DNA from: Paenibacillus xylanilyticus
GTDB lineage: Bacteria; Bacillota; Bacilli; Paenibacillales; Paenibacillaceae
Reading direction: 5' to 3'
Length of the DNA stretch: 64,000 nucleotides
Assembly: GCF_013359935.1 (NCBI RefSeq)
Contig: NZ_JABMCB010000177.1
Coordinates: forward strand, 1 to 64,000
Positions 43,826 to 52,708 of this stretch are shown piece by piece. Positions within the stretch are counted from its first letter, which is position 1. Each line of letters begins with the position of its first letter. The notes beneath the pieces are model-generated. The model worked only from the letters and a program-made list of their open reading frames with translations. It had not been told where the DNA came from and ran no database searches. A program made the position numbers and the translations under genes.

Positions 43826-44854
43826 TTACCGTCCCCCTTCTTCGCTGTCCGCATAAACGTGCGTCAGAGTGTCCTCAGGTTTCGGATATGGCGCGTTGTC
43901 AGCATATTCAGTTGCTTCTTTCATTTCCAGCGCAAGCTGGGAAGCCAGATCCGCATCCCGGGCTTCGTCCCAGATGCCGCAATCTATCAAATAATTTTTC
44001 ATCCGAAGAACGCCGTCCTTCTTCCAGTTCTCGTCAACCTCTTCCTTGGTCCGGTAAGCCAGATCATTATCGGAAGTGGAGTGAGGAGACAAGCGATACA
44101 TCATCGCTTCAATCAGGGTAGGGCCTTCACCGGCAATTGCACGGCGGCGTGCCTCCTTGACAGCAGCATACACTTCAAGTGCATCATTGCCGTCAACTCG
44201 AAGTCCAGGGAAGCCGTAACCTAATGCTCTATCCGATATTTTACCGCTAAGCTGCTTATGGACCGGAACCGAGATGGCATACTGGTTATTCTCACACATA
44301 ATAATGACAGGCAGCTTGTGTACTCCTGCGAAATTGGCGCCTTCGTGGAAATCCCCCTGGTTGCTCGAACCTTCGCCAAACGTGACAAAAGAAACAAATT
44401 CCTTTTTCTGCATTTTGGCTGCCAGTGCAAAACCAACAGCGTGTGGAACTTGAGTTGTTACCGGGCTGGAACCCGTAACAATCCGCAGTTTTTTGTGACC
44501 AAAGTGTCCCGGCATCTGCCGGCCGCCGCTATTCGGATCTTCCGCCTTGGCGAAGGCGGAGAGCATTAGCTCACGAGGCGTCATGCCTACAGCCAATACG
44601 AAGCCGTAATCGCGGTAATAAGGTAAATAATAATCGTGATCCCGGTCCAGTCCAAACGCAGCACCCACTTGTGCCGCTTCCTGTCCTACACCGGATACGT
44701 GGAAGTTAATTTTGCCGGCCCGCTGCAATAGCAAACAACGTTCATCGAACTTGCGCGCAAGCAGCATGTATTTGTACATGTCCAATACTTCTCCATCGCT
44801 TAGTCCCAGCTGTTCATGCCGGTGGACCGCATCTGCAGTACCTTGTGAACTCAT
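43826..44854 (-). CDS. bkdAA: Branched-chain 2-oxoacid dehydrogenase E1 alpha subunit
   Basis: 342 residues; thiamine diphosphate motif GEGSSNQGDFHEGANFAGVHKLPVI (about 164-188, GDG-type site) and a phosphorylation-loop region (YRLSPHSTSDND). The start follows GGAGGTACC. The 140-bp gap to lpdV contains a TTATAAT stretch near 44939 but no convincing terminator. Confidence 0.95.
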   Translation of the reverse strand: MSSQGTADAVHRHEQLGLSDGEVLDMYKYMLLARKFDERCLLLQRAGKINFHVSGVGQEAAQVGAAFGLDRDHDYYLPYYRDYGFVLAVGMTPRELMLSAFAKAEDPNSGGRQMPGHFGHKKLRIVTGSSPVTTQVPHAVGFALAAKMQKKEFVSFVTFGEGSSNQGDFHEGANFAGVHKLPVIIMCENNQYAISVPVHKQLSGKISDRALGYGFPGLRVDGNDALEVYAAVKEARRRAIAGEGPTLIEAMMYRLSPHSTSDNDLAYRTKEEVDENWKKDGVLRMKNYLIDCGIWDEARDADLASQLALEMKEATEYADNAPYPKPEDTLTHVYADSEEGGR

Positions 44855-44994
44855 ATGAGGTACCTCCTTTTAATCAGAGCCTGTGCCCGTCTTACAACCC
44901 GATCTTATAACCTGGTACTAAGACTTGGCTTAACCTTATTATAATCCCTTTTGCCCAAAAAAGGAAAGGACCTTTCTCATAAGCCTGTCCAGAC

Positions 44995-46419
44995 CTACAT
45001 TCCAATGGCCTTTCCATCTACAGCCAGCATCGCTTCACCCATAATTTCGGACAAGGAAGGGTGAGGATGAATCGTCTGCCCCACTTCCCAAGGCGTAGCA
45101 TCCAGCATTTGTGCCAGAGAAGCCTCTGCAATCAATTCCGTCACATGGGTACCAATCATATGTACACCCAATATATCATTCGTCTTGGCATCTGCGATTA
45201 CCTTCACAAAACCGTCCCGGTTTCCATGAACCAACGATTTACCAATCGCCTGAAACGGAAACTTGCCAGTCTTGATTTCGTGGCCGCGCTCTTTCGCTTC
45301 ACGCTCCGTATATCCGATGCTCGCTGCTTCCGGACGAGTGTACACACACCGCGGAATTCGATGGGATTCGACTGCATGAACGGTTTCACCTGCCAGATGA
45401 TTGACGGCCAGAATGCCTTCATGACTCGCAGCATGTGCTAGCTGTAATCCACCAATACAATCTCCAATGGCATAAATGTGTCCCTCACCGGTCTGCAAAT
45501 GTTTATTAACCGCGATGAAGCCTCGATCCAGTTTAATATCCGTGTTTTCCAGTCCAATATTTTCGACATTTGCCTGCCGGCCAACCGATACCAGCATCTT
45601 GTCCGCACGGAGCGTCTCCTGCTGATCATTACTGATTTGAACATTAATACGAATGCCTTCATTTCCTGCTTGATATGACTCTGGCATGATCTTAGCCTTC
45701 GTCAGGAAGCGGACTCCACGTTTCCCCAGCAACCGCTGCATTTCCCGCGCAACGTCTTCATCTTCTGCAGGTAATACATGATCGGCAGCTTCGACAACAG
45801 TTACTTCAACACCGAAGTCATTCAGCATGGATGCCCATTCCAATCCAATCACGCCCCCACCCACAATGATGAGCGATGCAGGCAGTTCATCCATACGCAA
45901 AGCCTCGTCACTGCTCATAATGTAGCGGCCATCCGGCTCCAGACCAGGCAGTACACGTGGACGTGACCCGGTAGCAATGATGAGATTGGTTGGCACAACC
46001 GTATCCATCTCTCCATCTTCAAACTCTACAGCTACTGCTCCGCTCTGAGGTGAAAAAATAGATGGTCCGATCACACGGCCTTGGGCGTGTACGACCTGAA
46101 TCTTATTTTTTTTCATCAAATATTGGACACCCTGATGCAGCTGTTCCACAATGGCATCCTTCCGTGCCTGCACTTTGGGGAATACCAGCGTTGCTCCCGC
46201 CGTCTCGATTCCATAAGTTTCACTCTCTTGAATCTCAGCGTAAACCTCTGCACTTCTCAGCAGCGCCTTACTTGGGATACAACCGCGATGCAGACAGGTT
46301 CCCCCAAGCTTGTCCTTCTCGATAATGACGACCTGTTTACCCAACTGGGCAGCACGAATTGCGGCAACGTAACCTCCGGTTCCTCCTCCGAGAATGGCAA
46401 CATCACATGTAATTGGCAT
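44995..46419 (-). CDS. lpdV: Dihydrolipoyl dehydrogenase, BKDH E3
   Basis: FAD enzyme that reoxidises the lipoyl group. 474 residues. FAD site GGGTGGYVAA (11-20), redox disulfide Cys42/Cys47 in GGTCLHRGC, NAD site VGGGVIGLE (about 181-189) and the C-terminal His-Glu pair in HPHPSLSE. First gene of the operon here; the B. subtilis upstream genes ptb, bcd and buk are not adjacent. Confidence 0.94.
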   Translation of the reverse strand: MPITCDVAILGGGTGGYVAAIRAAQLGKQVVIIEKDKLGGTCLHRGCIPSKALLRSAEVYAEIQESETYGIETAGATLVFPKVQARKDAIVEQLHQGVQYLMKKNKIQVVHAQGRVIGPSIFSPQSGAVAVEFEDGEMDTVVPTNLIIATGSRPRVLPGLEPDGRYIMSSDEALRMDELPASLIIVGGGVIGLEWASMLNDFGVEVTVVEAADHVLPAEDEDVAREMQRLLGKRGVRFLTKAKIMPESYQAGNEGIRINVQISNDQQETLRADKMLVSVGRQANVENIGLENTDIKLDRGFIAVNKHLQTGEGHIYAIGDCIGGLQLAHAASHEGILAVNHLAGETVHAVESHRIPRCVYTRPEAASIGYTEREAKERGHEIKTGKFPFQAIGKSLVHGNRDGFVKVIADAKTNDILGVHMIGTHVTELIAEASLAQMLDATPWEVGQTIHPHPSLSEIMGEAMLAVDGKAIGM

Positions 46420-46651
46420 CTTTTATGTTCTCCTCTATCAATATGATTTCGTTATGAATGGAACGATGATGATCAAAGTGATTTCTCTTTTGCATAACAA
46501 TTCTATATTCCATTGTACTCCCCTTGGGCAGTCAACTCAAAATTTGTCCAATGACACATGGACAGCGCACAGAAACCAAGCTATGATGGAATCAGGCATG
46601 ACCTGTAAGCGCAACCTTTATTTTACGTCGATATTTGGCAGAAGGGGTTCA

Positions 46652-46969
46652 ATGGTGATGAATACTAGACTGGTCTTTGCACGGTTTTTGGCAATTATGA
46701 TACTGGTTATTCCCGGTCTAATGGCCATGAAGGGATTTTTAATGATGAAAGACGCCCTTTTCTTATTTTATGCCGAGCACGGGAACGAGCAGATTTCACC
46801 CGGTTTCGAGTGGCTTTCCTTTGGAGGTGGACTTCTCTTGTTTGCAGCAGGCATGAGCTTCCTCGGAGGCTGGATTCTCTTCCGTGACCGTAAACGCAAT
46901 TATGTGGGTCCCCGTTTCCGTTCCAAAAGTGCAACCGAACAGGCAGAGACACCCGGCAAGCCTTCCTGA
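46652..46969 (+). CDS. yqzF: DUF2627 membrane protein YqzF
   Basis: About 105 residues with two hydrophobic helices (about 8-30 and 48-75) and a hydrophilic tail (RNYVGPRFRSKS). The family has no known function. Start ATG 46652 or 46658, with AGAAGGGG just upstream. In B. subtilis yqzF borders the bkdR-ptb-bcd-buk-lpd locus, so its place next to lpdV is a remnant of that order. Confidence 0.85.
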   Translation: MVMNTRLVFARFLAIMILVIPGLMAMKGFLMMKDALFLFYAEHGNEQISPGFEWLSFGGGLLLFAAGMSFLGGWILFRDRKRNYVGPRFRSKSATEQAETPGKPS

Positions 46970-47116
46970 GTCCGGGCTTTTTGCCGTTTTCCCTAACCTT
47001 TATCATTCATGCAGGATCAGGTATAATGCTTATTTATTACGTTGATATTTCTGCATAATACAGTATAAAAGAAATTATGCGAAGCTCTGACATTTAAACA
47101 GACAGGATGGTTCATC

Positions 47117-47464
47117 ATGGTATCGTTTCTCATTACGCTCCAAAGATTGCTCAAAGGCATTTTCCACGCGTTCAAGGACCCCAAGTTTCTCGCGCTGTTT
47201 ACCTTAACTGCAGCAACGCTGCTCTCCGGAACCTTATTTTATACCCGTGTTGAAGGTCTGCACTGGATTGATGCACTCTACTTTTGTGCCGTAACCCTGA
47301 CCACCGTAGGTCATCCTGAATTTGTGCCTACTACCGGATTCGGCAAAGCATTTACCGTGATCTACATGTTCGCAGGTATTGGCCTTACCTTTGCCATGAT
47401 TGCCAGAATTACAGCAGGTATTCTATTTCCTCGCAAATTGCAGACAGAAGAGAACCCGGAGTAA
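47117..47464 (+). CDS. Two-helix potassium-channel-like protein with altered filter
   Basis: 115 residues: a first helix (about 28-45), a pore loop and a second helix (about 75-100). The pore reads LTTVGHPEF where potassium channels have TVGYG. Fold and size match the Ion_trans_2 family, but ion selectivity cannot be assumed. ATG start with GACAGGATGG upstream and no strong ribosome site. Followed 8 bp later by the convergent gene at 47473. Confidence 0.82.
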   Translation: MVSFLITLQRLLKGIFHAFKDPKFLALFTLTAATLLSGTLFYTRVEGLHWIDALYFCAVTLTTVGHPEFVPTTGFGKAFTVIYMFAGIGLTFAMIARITAGILFPRKLQTEENPE

Positions 47465-47472
47465 TCTCCGGG

Positions 47473-47685
47473 TTATTCGTATAGTGCATCCCTCAGCTTC
47501 GTTGACATGCGGGACTCTTTGGAAGAAGTCTTCAAAATCGTTTTGCGCAAGGTTAGATTGCTGGCCTGCAGTCGCTCCACTTCAGCAAACAGATCGGCTA
47601 TCAACGCCTCCGCACCCTCATCAAGGACAGCCTGTCCTTTTAACTTCTCATATCGCTGCTGCAGTTCATTTATCGCTTCACTCAC
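47473..47685 (-). CDS. Small coiled-coil hypothetical protein
   Basis: 70 residues from a GTG (47683-47685) preceded by GAGGTG 8 bases upstream. Two helical heptad-like stretches (INELQQRYEKLKG; LIADLFAEVERLQASNLTLR). I do not recognise the family. Convergent with the channel gene, sharing almost no intergenic space. Confidence 0.65.
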   Translation of the reverse strand: MSEAINELQQRYEKLKGQAVLDEGAEALIADLFAEVERLQASNLTLRKTILKTSSKESRMSTKLRDALYE

Positions 47686-47864
47686 TCGTAATACACCTCT
47701 TTTCAAATACTACTTGACTAACAACTGCCGTTACCGACAGCGTAATAATCCATATAGTAACACAAAGCAGCTTGGATTAGTTCTAGCTCTGACCGAAGTT
47801 TTTGTGGTACTCTGTAATGGTCGCTTTTTTTGTTGAATCCGTATGTGAGAGGAGTAGCAGCACC

Positions 47865-48458
47865 GTGCAAACAGGACGTATTACCTTAATTACTGGACCC
47901 ATGTTCAGTGAAAAATCCGGTGAACTCATTCGCCGTTGTCAGAAATTGATTCAATTTGGCCGTAAAAAGGTCGTTGCTTACAAACCAGCCGAAGATGATC
48001 GGTTTGCCCAGGACGAGATTGTCAGCCGAATTGGATATCGACTTCCCGCCCATTCCATTCCCCGGCAGTTGACTCCGGAATCTGTGGACATGATTCTTGC
48101 TCAGACCAAAGATGCTGATGTAGTTGCCTTTGATGAGGTTCAATTTTTCAGCAGTGCCATTATGGATCTGGTCTCCGAGCTTGCCTACTGTGGCAAACAC
48201 GTCATTGTGGATGGACTGAATATGGATTACCGAGGCAAAGAATTCGGATATGTTGGCGGTCTGCTCGCCATGGCAGATGACATCGAGAAGCTCTCCGCGT
48301 TTTGTGCAGTTTGCGGAAGCCCGGATGCGGCCTTTACCCAGCGTATTGTGAACGGAGAGCCCGTTACCCTAGGCCCGGTTGTCATGATCGGCGATTCAGA
48401 AGCCTATGAACCACGCTGCCGCTGCTGTTTCATTCCTCCTCATAAAGTAGAATGCTGA
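47865..48458 (+). CDS. tdk: Thymidine kinase
   Basis: Phosphorylates deoxythymidine in the salvage pathway (type II TK). 197 residues from a GTG start 10 bases after AGGAG. FDEVQFF (about 90), the lasso and zinc cysteines (CAVCGSPDAAFTQR and CRCC near the C-terminus) are typical. The P-loop reads GPMFSEKSGEL instead of GPMFSGKSEEL; see findings. Upstream in-frame ATG near 47802 lacks a ribosome site. Confidence 0.9.
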   Translation: MQTGRITLITGPMFSEKSGELIRRCQKLIQFGRKKVVAYKPAEDDRFAQDEIVSRIGYRLPAHSIPRQLTPESVDMILAQTKDADVVAFDEVQFFSSAIMDLVSELAYCGKHVIVDGLNMDYRGKEFGYVGGLLAMADDIEKLSAFCAVCGSPDAAFTQRIVNGEPVTLGPVVMIGDSEAYEPRCRCCFIPPHKVEC

Positions 48459-48513
48459 TTCAGCTTTCATTATATATTCGGCAGGCGCTGTAAGGCAGAA
48501 TCCTGCGTAATCT

Positions 48514-48538
48514 TAAAAAGCCCTGAAGGGCTTTTTTT
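48514..48538 (+). terminator. Terminator after tdk
   Basis: AAAAAGCCC and GGGCTTTTTTT pair with loop TGAA, 56 bp after the tdk stop. Confidence 0.9.
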
Positions 48539-48582
48539 GCTTTACGTTTCCAAACGATCTATTCGTTGTTTCAATCTATAAC

Positions 48583-48610
48583 AAAAAAGCACCGCTTATT
48601 AGCGATGCTC
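48583..48610 (-). terminator. Terminator after the zinc-ribbon gene
   Basis: On the minus strand GAGCATCGCT and AGCGGTGC pair around AATA and TTTTTTG follows. It lies 19 bp beyond the stop at 48629. Confidence 0.82.
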
Positions 48611-48628
48611 TAATTCGTAGTCTCCTCG

Positions 48629-49105
48629 CTAGTCTCGGGAAACAAAATATTTGTTGGTCATGTAGTATGCGTCACCGCGCGACGTTTCTACCATTCCTTT
48701 TTTGGCATCCAGAAATACAATCTCTTTACACTTCGTGCAATACCATTTGGTCCGCTTATATGGAGATTCCGTTACATATGCCGTGCCGCATTTACAATCA
48801 ATTTTCATCAATAGCTCGGTTGATTTATATGCACTGGACAAGCGTTCCAGATTATCCTGCTGCTGTGTGGGCATGATGGTCTGTTGATAATCGGATAAAT
48901 GATTTTGAACTTTGAAGTCTGCCACGAGGCCTGCATTCAATCCAAAGAACTCTTTCCCAATCTCGGTCACGAAGCGCTTCTCATTTCTGTAGCAATCCAG
49001 CCACTCAATAATCTGCTTATTAGACAGTGGAACCGTACCCTTGATACCGCTATTTAAGGTGTAGGTCATGATGTATAAAGTATCGTCTTGTCTACCTGAG
49101 TACAT
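48629..49105 (-). CDS. Hypothetical protein with C-terminal zinc ribbon
   Basis: 158 residues. The N-terminal part (about 1-95) is mixed helix with the stretch SNKQIIEWLDCYRNEKRF. The C-terminal part carries CKCG...CTKC (about 103-126), a zinc-ribbon pair. GGAGG is 6 bases before the ATG, so expression is likely. No family recognised; see the neighbouring gene. Confidence 0.72.
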   Translation of the reverse strand: MYSGRQDDTLYIMTYTLNSGIKGTVPLSNKQIIEWLDCYRNEKRFVTEIGKEFFGLNAGLVADFKVQNHLSDYQQTIMPTQQQDNLERLSSAYKSTELLMKIDCKCGTAYVTESPYKRTKWYCTKCKEIVFLDAKKGMVETSRGDAYYMTNKYFVSRD

Positions 49106-49194
49106 TAGAATCCTCCTTCGAATACATTTGCTAATGTACTACAAAAACGCTCATAAATCAAAGCAATGTTATTTCCTGAGCGCAATTTTTCCTA

Positions 49195-49410
49195 TTAAAT
49201 GGGGAACATTCCTCGTTTATCAGCAAGAAGCTTACAAGAACTGCATACGCCTGCAACATTTCCCTCCGGAGCCGCATAATGCACGACGGATTTCACCTGT
49301 TTCTTGCAAAGGGAACAGTAGTGCCTCCTTTCTTTTTTAGGAGTGTAGTCCGATAGCTTCACTACGTTTTGTTTGTGTTTGTAACCGCGTAAGAAGCTCA
49401 GCCATTTCAT
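49195..49410 (-). CDS. Small zinc-ribbon hypothetical protein
   Basis: 71 residues, strongly basic, with two CXXC pairs (CSLC, about 32-35; CSSC, about 56-59). Ribosome site is weak (GAGAGTGAG). A 4-Cys ribbon of this size can bind nucleic acid or act as an adaptor; function unknown. Upstream of the larger zinc-ribbon gene and in the same orientation. Confidence 0.62.
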   Translation of the reverse strand: MKWLSFLRGYKHKQNVVKLSDYTPKKERRHYCSLCKKQVKSVVHYAAPEGNVAGVCSSCKLLADKRGMFPI

Positions 49411-49580
49411 CTCACTCTCAACTCTCTCTTTAACCTATTTTGTAGCCATTCTCATTCTCTCTCTGAGTCTAAAACTGTCTTTATAAAAATTATGTATACA
49501 TTTCTCAGTTGTGCACGCCTATCTCATACATCTATTCGACGTTTTGATCCTTTTTCCTGTCTTTAATCATTACACATATT

Positions 49581-49634
49581 AAAAAAACCGACAAAGCTAC
49601 AACCCTTCTTACGAAGAATAGAGATGATGTCGGT
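49581..49634 (-). terminator. Terminator after the YiiX-like gene
   Basis: On the minus strand CCGACATCATC... and ...GTTGTAGCTTTGTCGG pair over an interrupted stem with inner TTCTTCG/TAAGAA, then TTTTTTT. Confidence 0.75.
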
Positions 49635-49643
49635 GAAGATTCT

Positions 49644-50288
49644 TTATTTATAAAAAGTACCCAGCACTTCAAGTGCGGACGAGCGCTCAATTCGAAACGG
49701 ATAGATGTATCCCTGATTAAACCTGCTAAACCTGCGGCTCCACAGATCCAGCCCGGAGGTGAATTGATAAGCCTGATATACAAATTTGGAACAATAGTTT
49801 CGTTCAATGCTTCGCAGGTTGGTTTGCAAGCGATAAAACTTCACCTGCTTGTAGTGTTCCTGCACCCATTCGGCCGCCCGTTGTCCAGCTTCATTAAAAC
49901 GGGAACGAAACACAATGAACCGATCCCCTTCGTAAAAACGTGTAAGATACCACTCCAGTGAATCGGCAAATACAGGCCCATACGGATGCACATGGTACAC
50001 TTTTCCGTCGAGGCCAATAATCCCCATGTGTCCTGCATAGTAGGTTGACTCCGAGCTCGGTGTATAGACAATATCTCCAGGTTTCAGGTCCATCTGACCA
50101 AGCTCTGTAACAGGGAGATCCTGTTGCAGCCGTTTGGCTGCATATCGTTCCCGCCGGCCTTCAACCAGCAATCGATGCAAAGCACCAGCCACAGCAAGAT
50201 AGATTGCTGCGTATTTGATACGTTTCTTTCCTTTTCCCTTAGTAGATCTGAGGACAGAAGAAATGAAATTCCGAAACAATTTAGACAT
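49644..50288 (-). CDS. YiiX/YebB-like permuted papain-fold protein
   Basis: 214 residues. A basic N-terminus and a hydrophobic helix (about 25-42) suggest a membrane anchor. The hydrolase part has GDIVYTPSS...YAGHMGIIGLDGKVYHVHP (about 75-105, His) and NYCSKFVYQAYQ (about 167-178, Cys), the reversed Cys/His order of the permuted NlpC/P60-like family. Lipid or peptide substrates are both known in this family; no specific role is visible. Confidence 0.75.
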   Translation of the reverse strand: MSKLFRNFISSVLRSTKGKGKKRIKYAAIYLAVAGALHRLLVEGRRERYAAKRLQQDLPVTELGQMDLKPGDIVYTPSSESTYYAGHMGIIGLDGKVYHVHPYGPVFADSLEWYLTRFYEGDRFIVFRSRFNEAGQRAAEWVQEHYKQVKFYRLQTNLRSIERNYCSKFVYQAYQFTSGLDLWSRRFSRFNQGYIYPFRIERSSALEVLGTFYK

Positions 50289-50497
50289 ACCTCACCCCGT
50301 ATTCTGCACTCTGTCAATTGATTTGTCTATTTTACATATTATAGTTTCCGTTTAGGAACTGATCAAACTGTTACGATCATTCGATATTAGCAGCACTATG
50401 CTCAAGTCTCCCCCTTAACAGAATAACCCAAATTTCCGATATTATAATAAGTATGATAAAAAAATCATGCGACATTCAAACCTAGGAGGAATCCAAT

Positions 50498-51271
50498 ATG
50501 CTATCCGTTTCTTCATCAAACAGAAGCACCGGAACAAACCAGAGCAGCAGCAATACAGCTTCTAAAACGGACAAGATCATTCAGGATCTGATGAAACAAA
50601 AGGCAAGACTGAGTGAAGAAATGCAAACCGTAAGATCCAATGAAAAACTGGACACAAAAACCAAAATGCAGCGCATTCAAACCCTATCCTCCAGCATCCA
50701 GGAAATCGACGCTCAAATTGCTCAAATTAAAGCAGAAGAAATTCAGGAAAAGACTCGCCAAAAAGAGACTGATCAACCCAAAAGTTCTGAACCCCAACCT
50801 GAAGATACGGTCTCACTCGGTTCAGTAATCAAGAACAGCAATACATACGATCAATTGGGGAAACTGGTCGGATCCCGTGAGAAAATGCAGGGTTCTATTA
50901 ACACGCTTGAAGGCGGCGTTCGATTTGATCGCACTCTACTAGACAGTAACCCTCATCAAGATAGCGGAAAATCAGCAATGCTCGAAAATGCAGAGCATAC
51001 CGTTTTTCAAATAAAACGTGAAATGGTGCAGGAAATTAAATCCCACATCAGAAGTACGGATAAAAAAATAGGGGAATTACTCAAAGATATAAATGATACA
51101 GCTCCACGCAATGACCAGACCGCAGAGAAATCGCGTACAGAGGTAGATAAAGTGGAAAAAGACAAAACAGACAATATTCCTGCGGATAACAACCAGTCTA
51201 AGGAAAACGACCATCCATCTAATTCATCTGGAATTTCAAACAAAAATACATCGATCGACGTTTTAATTTAA
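50498..51271 (+). CDS. FlxA-like coiled-coil protein
   Basis: 257 residues, hydrophilic. A Ser/Thr/Asn-rich start, a coiled coil (about 24-90, [18 protein letters not shown] and [15 protein letters not shown]), a second helical part (about 155-200) and an acidic/asparagine-rich tail. The first coil resembles FlxA-like proteins, which are linked to flagellar gene sets in some bacteria; no flagellar genes are nearby. AGGAGG precedes the ATG. Confidence 0.7.
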   Translation: MLSVSSSNRSTGTNQSSSNTASKTDKIIQDLMKQKARLSEEMQTVRSNEKLDTKTKMQRIQTLSSSIQEIDAQIAQIKAEEIQEKTRQKETDQPKSSEPQPEDTVSLGSVIKNSNTYDQLGKLVGSREKMQGSINTLEGGVRFDRTLLDSNPHQDSGKSAMLENAEHTVFQIKREMVQEIKSHIRSTDKKIGELLKDINDTAPRNDQTAEKSRTEVDKVEKDKTDNIPADNNQSKENDHPSNSSGISNKNTSIDVLI

Positions 51272-51302
51272 ATATTTTCGTTACAACGCAAAAAATAAAA
51301 CC

Positions 51303-51351
51303 ACAACCTTAATACCTGAATTCATCAAGGTAATCAAGGTTATGGTTTTTT
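51303..51351 (+). terminator. Terminator after the FlxA-like gene
   Basis: AACCTTAATACCT and AAGGTAATCAAGGTT pair around GAATTCATC and TTTTTTATTT follows. The minus-strand side is T-rich as well, so it may serve the convergent reductase gene at 51361. Confidence 0.78.
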
Positions 51352-51360
51352 ATTTGTGTT

Positions 51361-52398
51361 TTACTCTTCTACAACACCAAGGGCTTTATTTTTCTCTTTG
51401 AACCGGCTGTTATGAGAAGATACATAAGCTACTCTATCCGCCTCAGGATCCATGTACAGTTTTGCACTGTTCACCGCAAGGGCAGCATCTGTAAATGTCC
51501 CTGCAATGAGATACAGCTTGCTGCCATAGTCCACAAAGTCACCTGCAGCGAATACACCAGGAATATTCGTTTGCAGCTTCTCTGTTGTGGTCACATGCCA
51601 TTCTCCAAGATCCAATCCCCAATCACGGATCGGACCAAAGTCACTCTTCATGCCATGGTTGACGATAATAGCATCGACCTCAAGCATTTCACTTTCACCT
51701 GTTTCCACATGGGAAATCGTCACATGCTCAATAACCTCACCGCTAACACTGTGTAACGTATCCACCGCATAAGGCGTTCGAACATCCACAGAGGACTCTC
51801 TCATGCGGATCACATTGCGTTCCAGTCCGCCGAAACGATCACGTCGATGGACAACCGTGACTTGTTCTGCGAGAGCTTCAAGCTCGTTGGCCCAGTCTAC
51901 TGCTGAATCGCCTCCACCAGAGATAAGCACACGTTTTCCCCGGAAAGGCTCCAATTCCTGCACCGTGTAGTGCAGGTTGGTTACCTCGTAACGATCAGCT
52001 CCTTCAAGTTCCAACTTAGCCATCTTGTATATTCCGTAACCAATGGCCATAATCACTGTTCGTGTCCAATGTTTCTCACCTGTAGCAGAAGTGAGAATAA
52101 TCGTACCGTCAGGTTGACGTTCGAAGCCTTCGATCTGCTGTTCAAAGATAATCGTAGGTTCAAACGTTCTCGCCTGCTCTTCCAACTGTTTGATCAGATT
52201 TTCGCACAAGATCGGCGTCACCCCACCCACATCCCAGATCATTTTCTCCGGATAAAAGAGCATACGACCGCCCAGTCTGTCACGGGCTTCAATCAATTTA
52301 GTTTTCATATCCCGCATACCGCTATAGAAGGCTGAGTACATCCCGGCAGGGCCTCCGCCGATAATGGTTACATCATATAGTTCCAACTGCTGCTCCAT
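51361..52398 (-). CDS. Ferredoxin-NADP reductase, thioredoxin-reductase type
   Basis: 345 residues. FAD site [18 protein letters not shown] (about 12-29), NADPH site [12 protein letters not shown] (about 159-170) and the C-terminal FAD motif FAAGDF (about 288). The CXXC of thioredoxin reductases is absent, which places it with the YumC/YcgT ferredoxin-NADP reductases. Start ATG 52396-52398 ([10 protein letters not shown]). A housekeeping redox enzyme here. Confidence 0.9.
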   Translation of the reverse strand: MEQQLELYDVTIIGGGPAGMYSAFYSGMRDMKTKLIEARDRLGGRMLFYPEKMIWDVGGVTPILCENLIKQLEEQARTFEPTIIFEQQIEGFERQPDGTIILTSATGEKHWTRTVIMAIGYGIYKMAKLELEGADRYEVTNLHYTVQELEPFRGKRVLISGGGDSAVDWANELEALAEQVTVVHRRDRFGGLERNVIRMRESSVDVRTPYAVDTLHSVSGEVIEHVTISHVETGESEMLEVDAIIVNHGMKSDFGPIRDWGLDLGEWHVTTTEKLQTNIPGVFAAGDFVDYGSKLYLIAGTFTDAALAVNSAKLYMDPEADRVAYVSSHNSRFKEKNKALGVVEE

Positions 52399-52613
52399 TT
52401 TAAAGTTACCTCCGTTAATTCGATCCAGAACATCGAGTATTTGATATCGATTCTCATTATCACTTAATTCTTAGTTTAATGGGAATCTTATCAAAATACA
52501 ATGGATAAAAACAAAACAATTTTTGCACAAAACAACGATCATTCCATTAAAAGCTATTCGGCTAATGTAGAATCTTATGAATCCACATGTCATTCTATAA
52601 AGGAAGCCAAAAA

Positions 52614-52664
52614 TAAAAGCCACTATTTATTGGTCCAAACAGACCTCATAAATAGTGGCTTTTA
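52614..52664 (-). terminator. Terminator after spo0A
   Basis: On the minus strand AAAAGCCACTATTTATGAGGTC and GGACCAATAAATAGTGGCTTTT pair around TGTTT, then T-rich. The remaining part of the 310-bp gap 52399-52708 shows nothing else. Confidence 0.85.
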
Positions 52665-52708
52665 TTGTTGCTATCGCTTTCGTATTAGCTTAATTACTCC
52701 TGACCCTT

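Noticed and set aside
44855..44994. Terminator or promoter between lpdV and bkdAA
   Set aside because: GAAAGGTCCTTTC has too small a loop, and the TTATAAT has no matching -35; left as unexplained intergenic sequence.
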